A stretch of 24,156 bases of DNA from IMG/VR virus record IMGVR_UViG_3300044639_000043, positions 1-24,156 of that record. The stretch is one strand, 5' to 3'. Under the pieces are notes generated by a model. It saw only the letters and a list, made by a program, of their open reading frames with translations, did not search any database and was not told where the DNA came from. Positions within the stretch are counted from its first letter, which is position 1; every line of letters starts with the position of its first letter. Of this stretch, positions 24,139-24,156 are shown piece by piece. Position numbers and translations under genes: made by a program. Source of the DNA: a virus.

Positions 24139-24156
24139 AGTAAAAAATCTTTATAA

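Larger units (their letters stand above)
23825..24156. other. Non-coding region (332 bp) before the operon
   Basis: No convincing gene on either strand. It holds, from left to right, two DnaA-like boxes, an AT-rich stretch, a palindrome, a GT run (TGTGTGTGTG), a GC-rich array of hairpins and a plus-strand terminator. A 14-codon plus-strand frame starting near 23896 has no workable ribosome spacing. The area next to terminase genes often carries packaging or origin sequences. Confidence 0.7.

Overview
The window is the structural-gene arm of a tailed double-stranded DNA phage or prophage. Every gene I can support lies on the minus strand, so genes are transcribed from right (24.1 kb) to left (1). 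Start and stop codons commonly touch or overlap (TAATG, ATGA), which indicates one long operon. No ribosomal RNA, tRNA, CRISPR array or insertion sequence was seen.

Layout in transcription order. (a) 23825-24156 is a non-coding leader: two perfect DnaA-box-like 9-mers, an AT-rich stretch, a 17-bp palindrome, a GC-rich block of hairpins and a plus-strand terminator. (b) 23824-19368 holds a small basic protein, the large terminase with a helix-turn-helix-like N-terminus, the portal and two tiny genes. (c) 19366-11436 holds a small protein, a 1612-residue protein and two further 400-500 residue proteins, which I read as internal virion or DNA-ejection proteins. (d) 11314-8970 holds the scaffold, an N4-gp56-like major capsid protein with an inserted beta domain, and two small head-region proteins. 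(e) 8967-7838 is a run of seven very small genes, several of them missed by a simple length cut-off and most strongly basic. (f) 7829-1451 holds neck, tail and fibre genes: two small proteins, a Gly-X-Thr collagen-like fibre, a GT2 glycosyltransferase, an adaptor-like protein, small beta proteins and two fibres with related N-termini. (g) 1431-640 is a tyrosine recombinase placed inside the tail cluster. (h) 630-1 is the start of a nozzle-like tail protein that runs off the window.

No tape-measure gene, tail-tube protein, sheath or tail-chaperone frameshift is visible. With the adaptor-like and nozzle-like proteins and the giant internal proteins, this points to short-tailed (podovirus-like) virions. 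Lysis and replication genes are not in the window.

The DNA is fairly AT-rich with strong AGGAGG-type ribosome binding sites. The small-protein types resemble those common in aquatic phage metagenomes. A low-GC freshwater actinobacterial host (for example Nanopelagicales/acI) is my best guess, but nothing in the window proves it.

The parts most worth following up are the collagen-like fibre followed directly by a glycosyltransferase, the recombinase inside the tail operon, the structured non-coding leader, and the cluster of basic mini-proteins.
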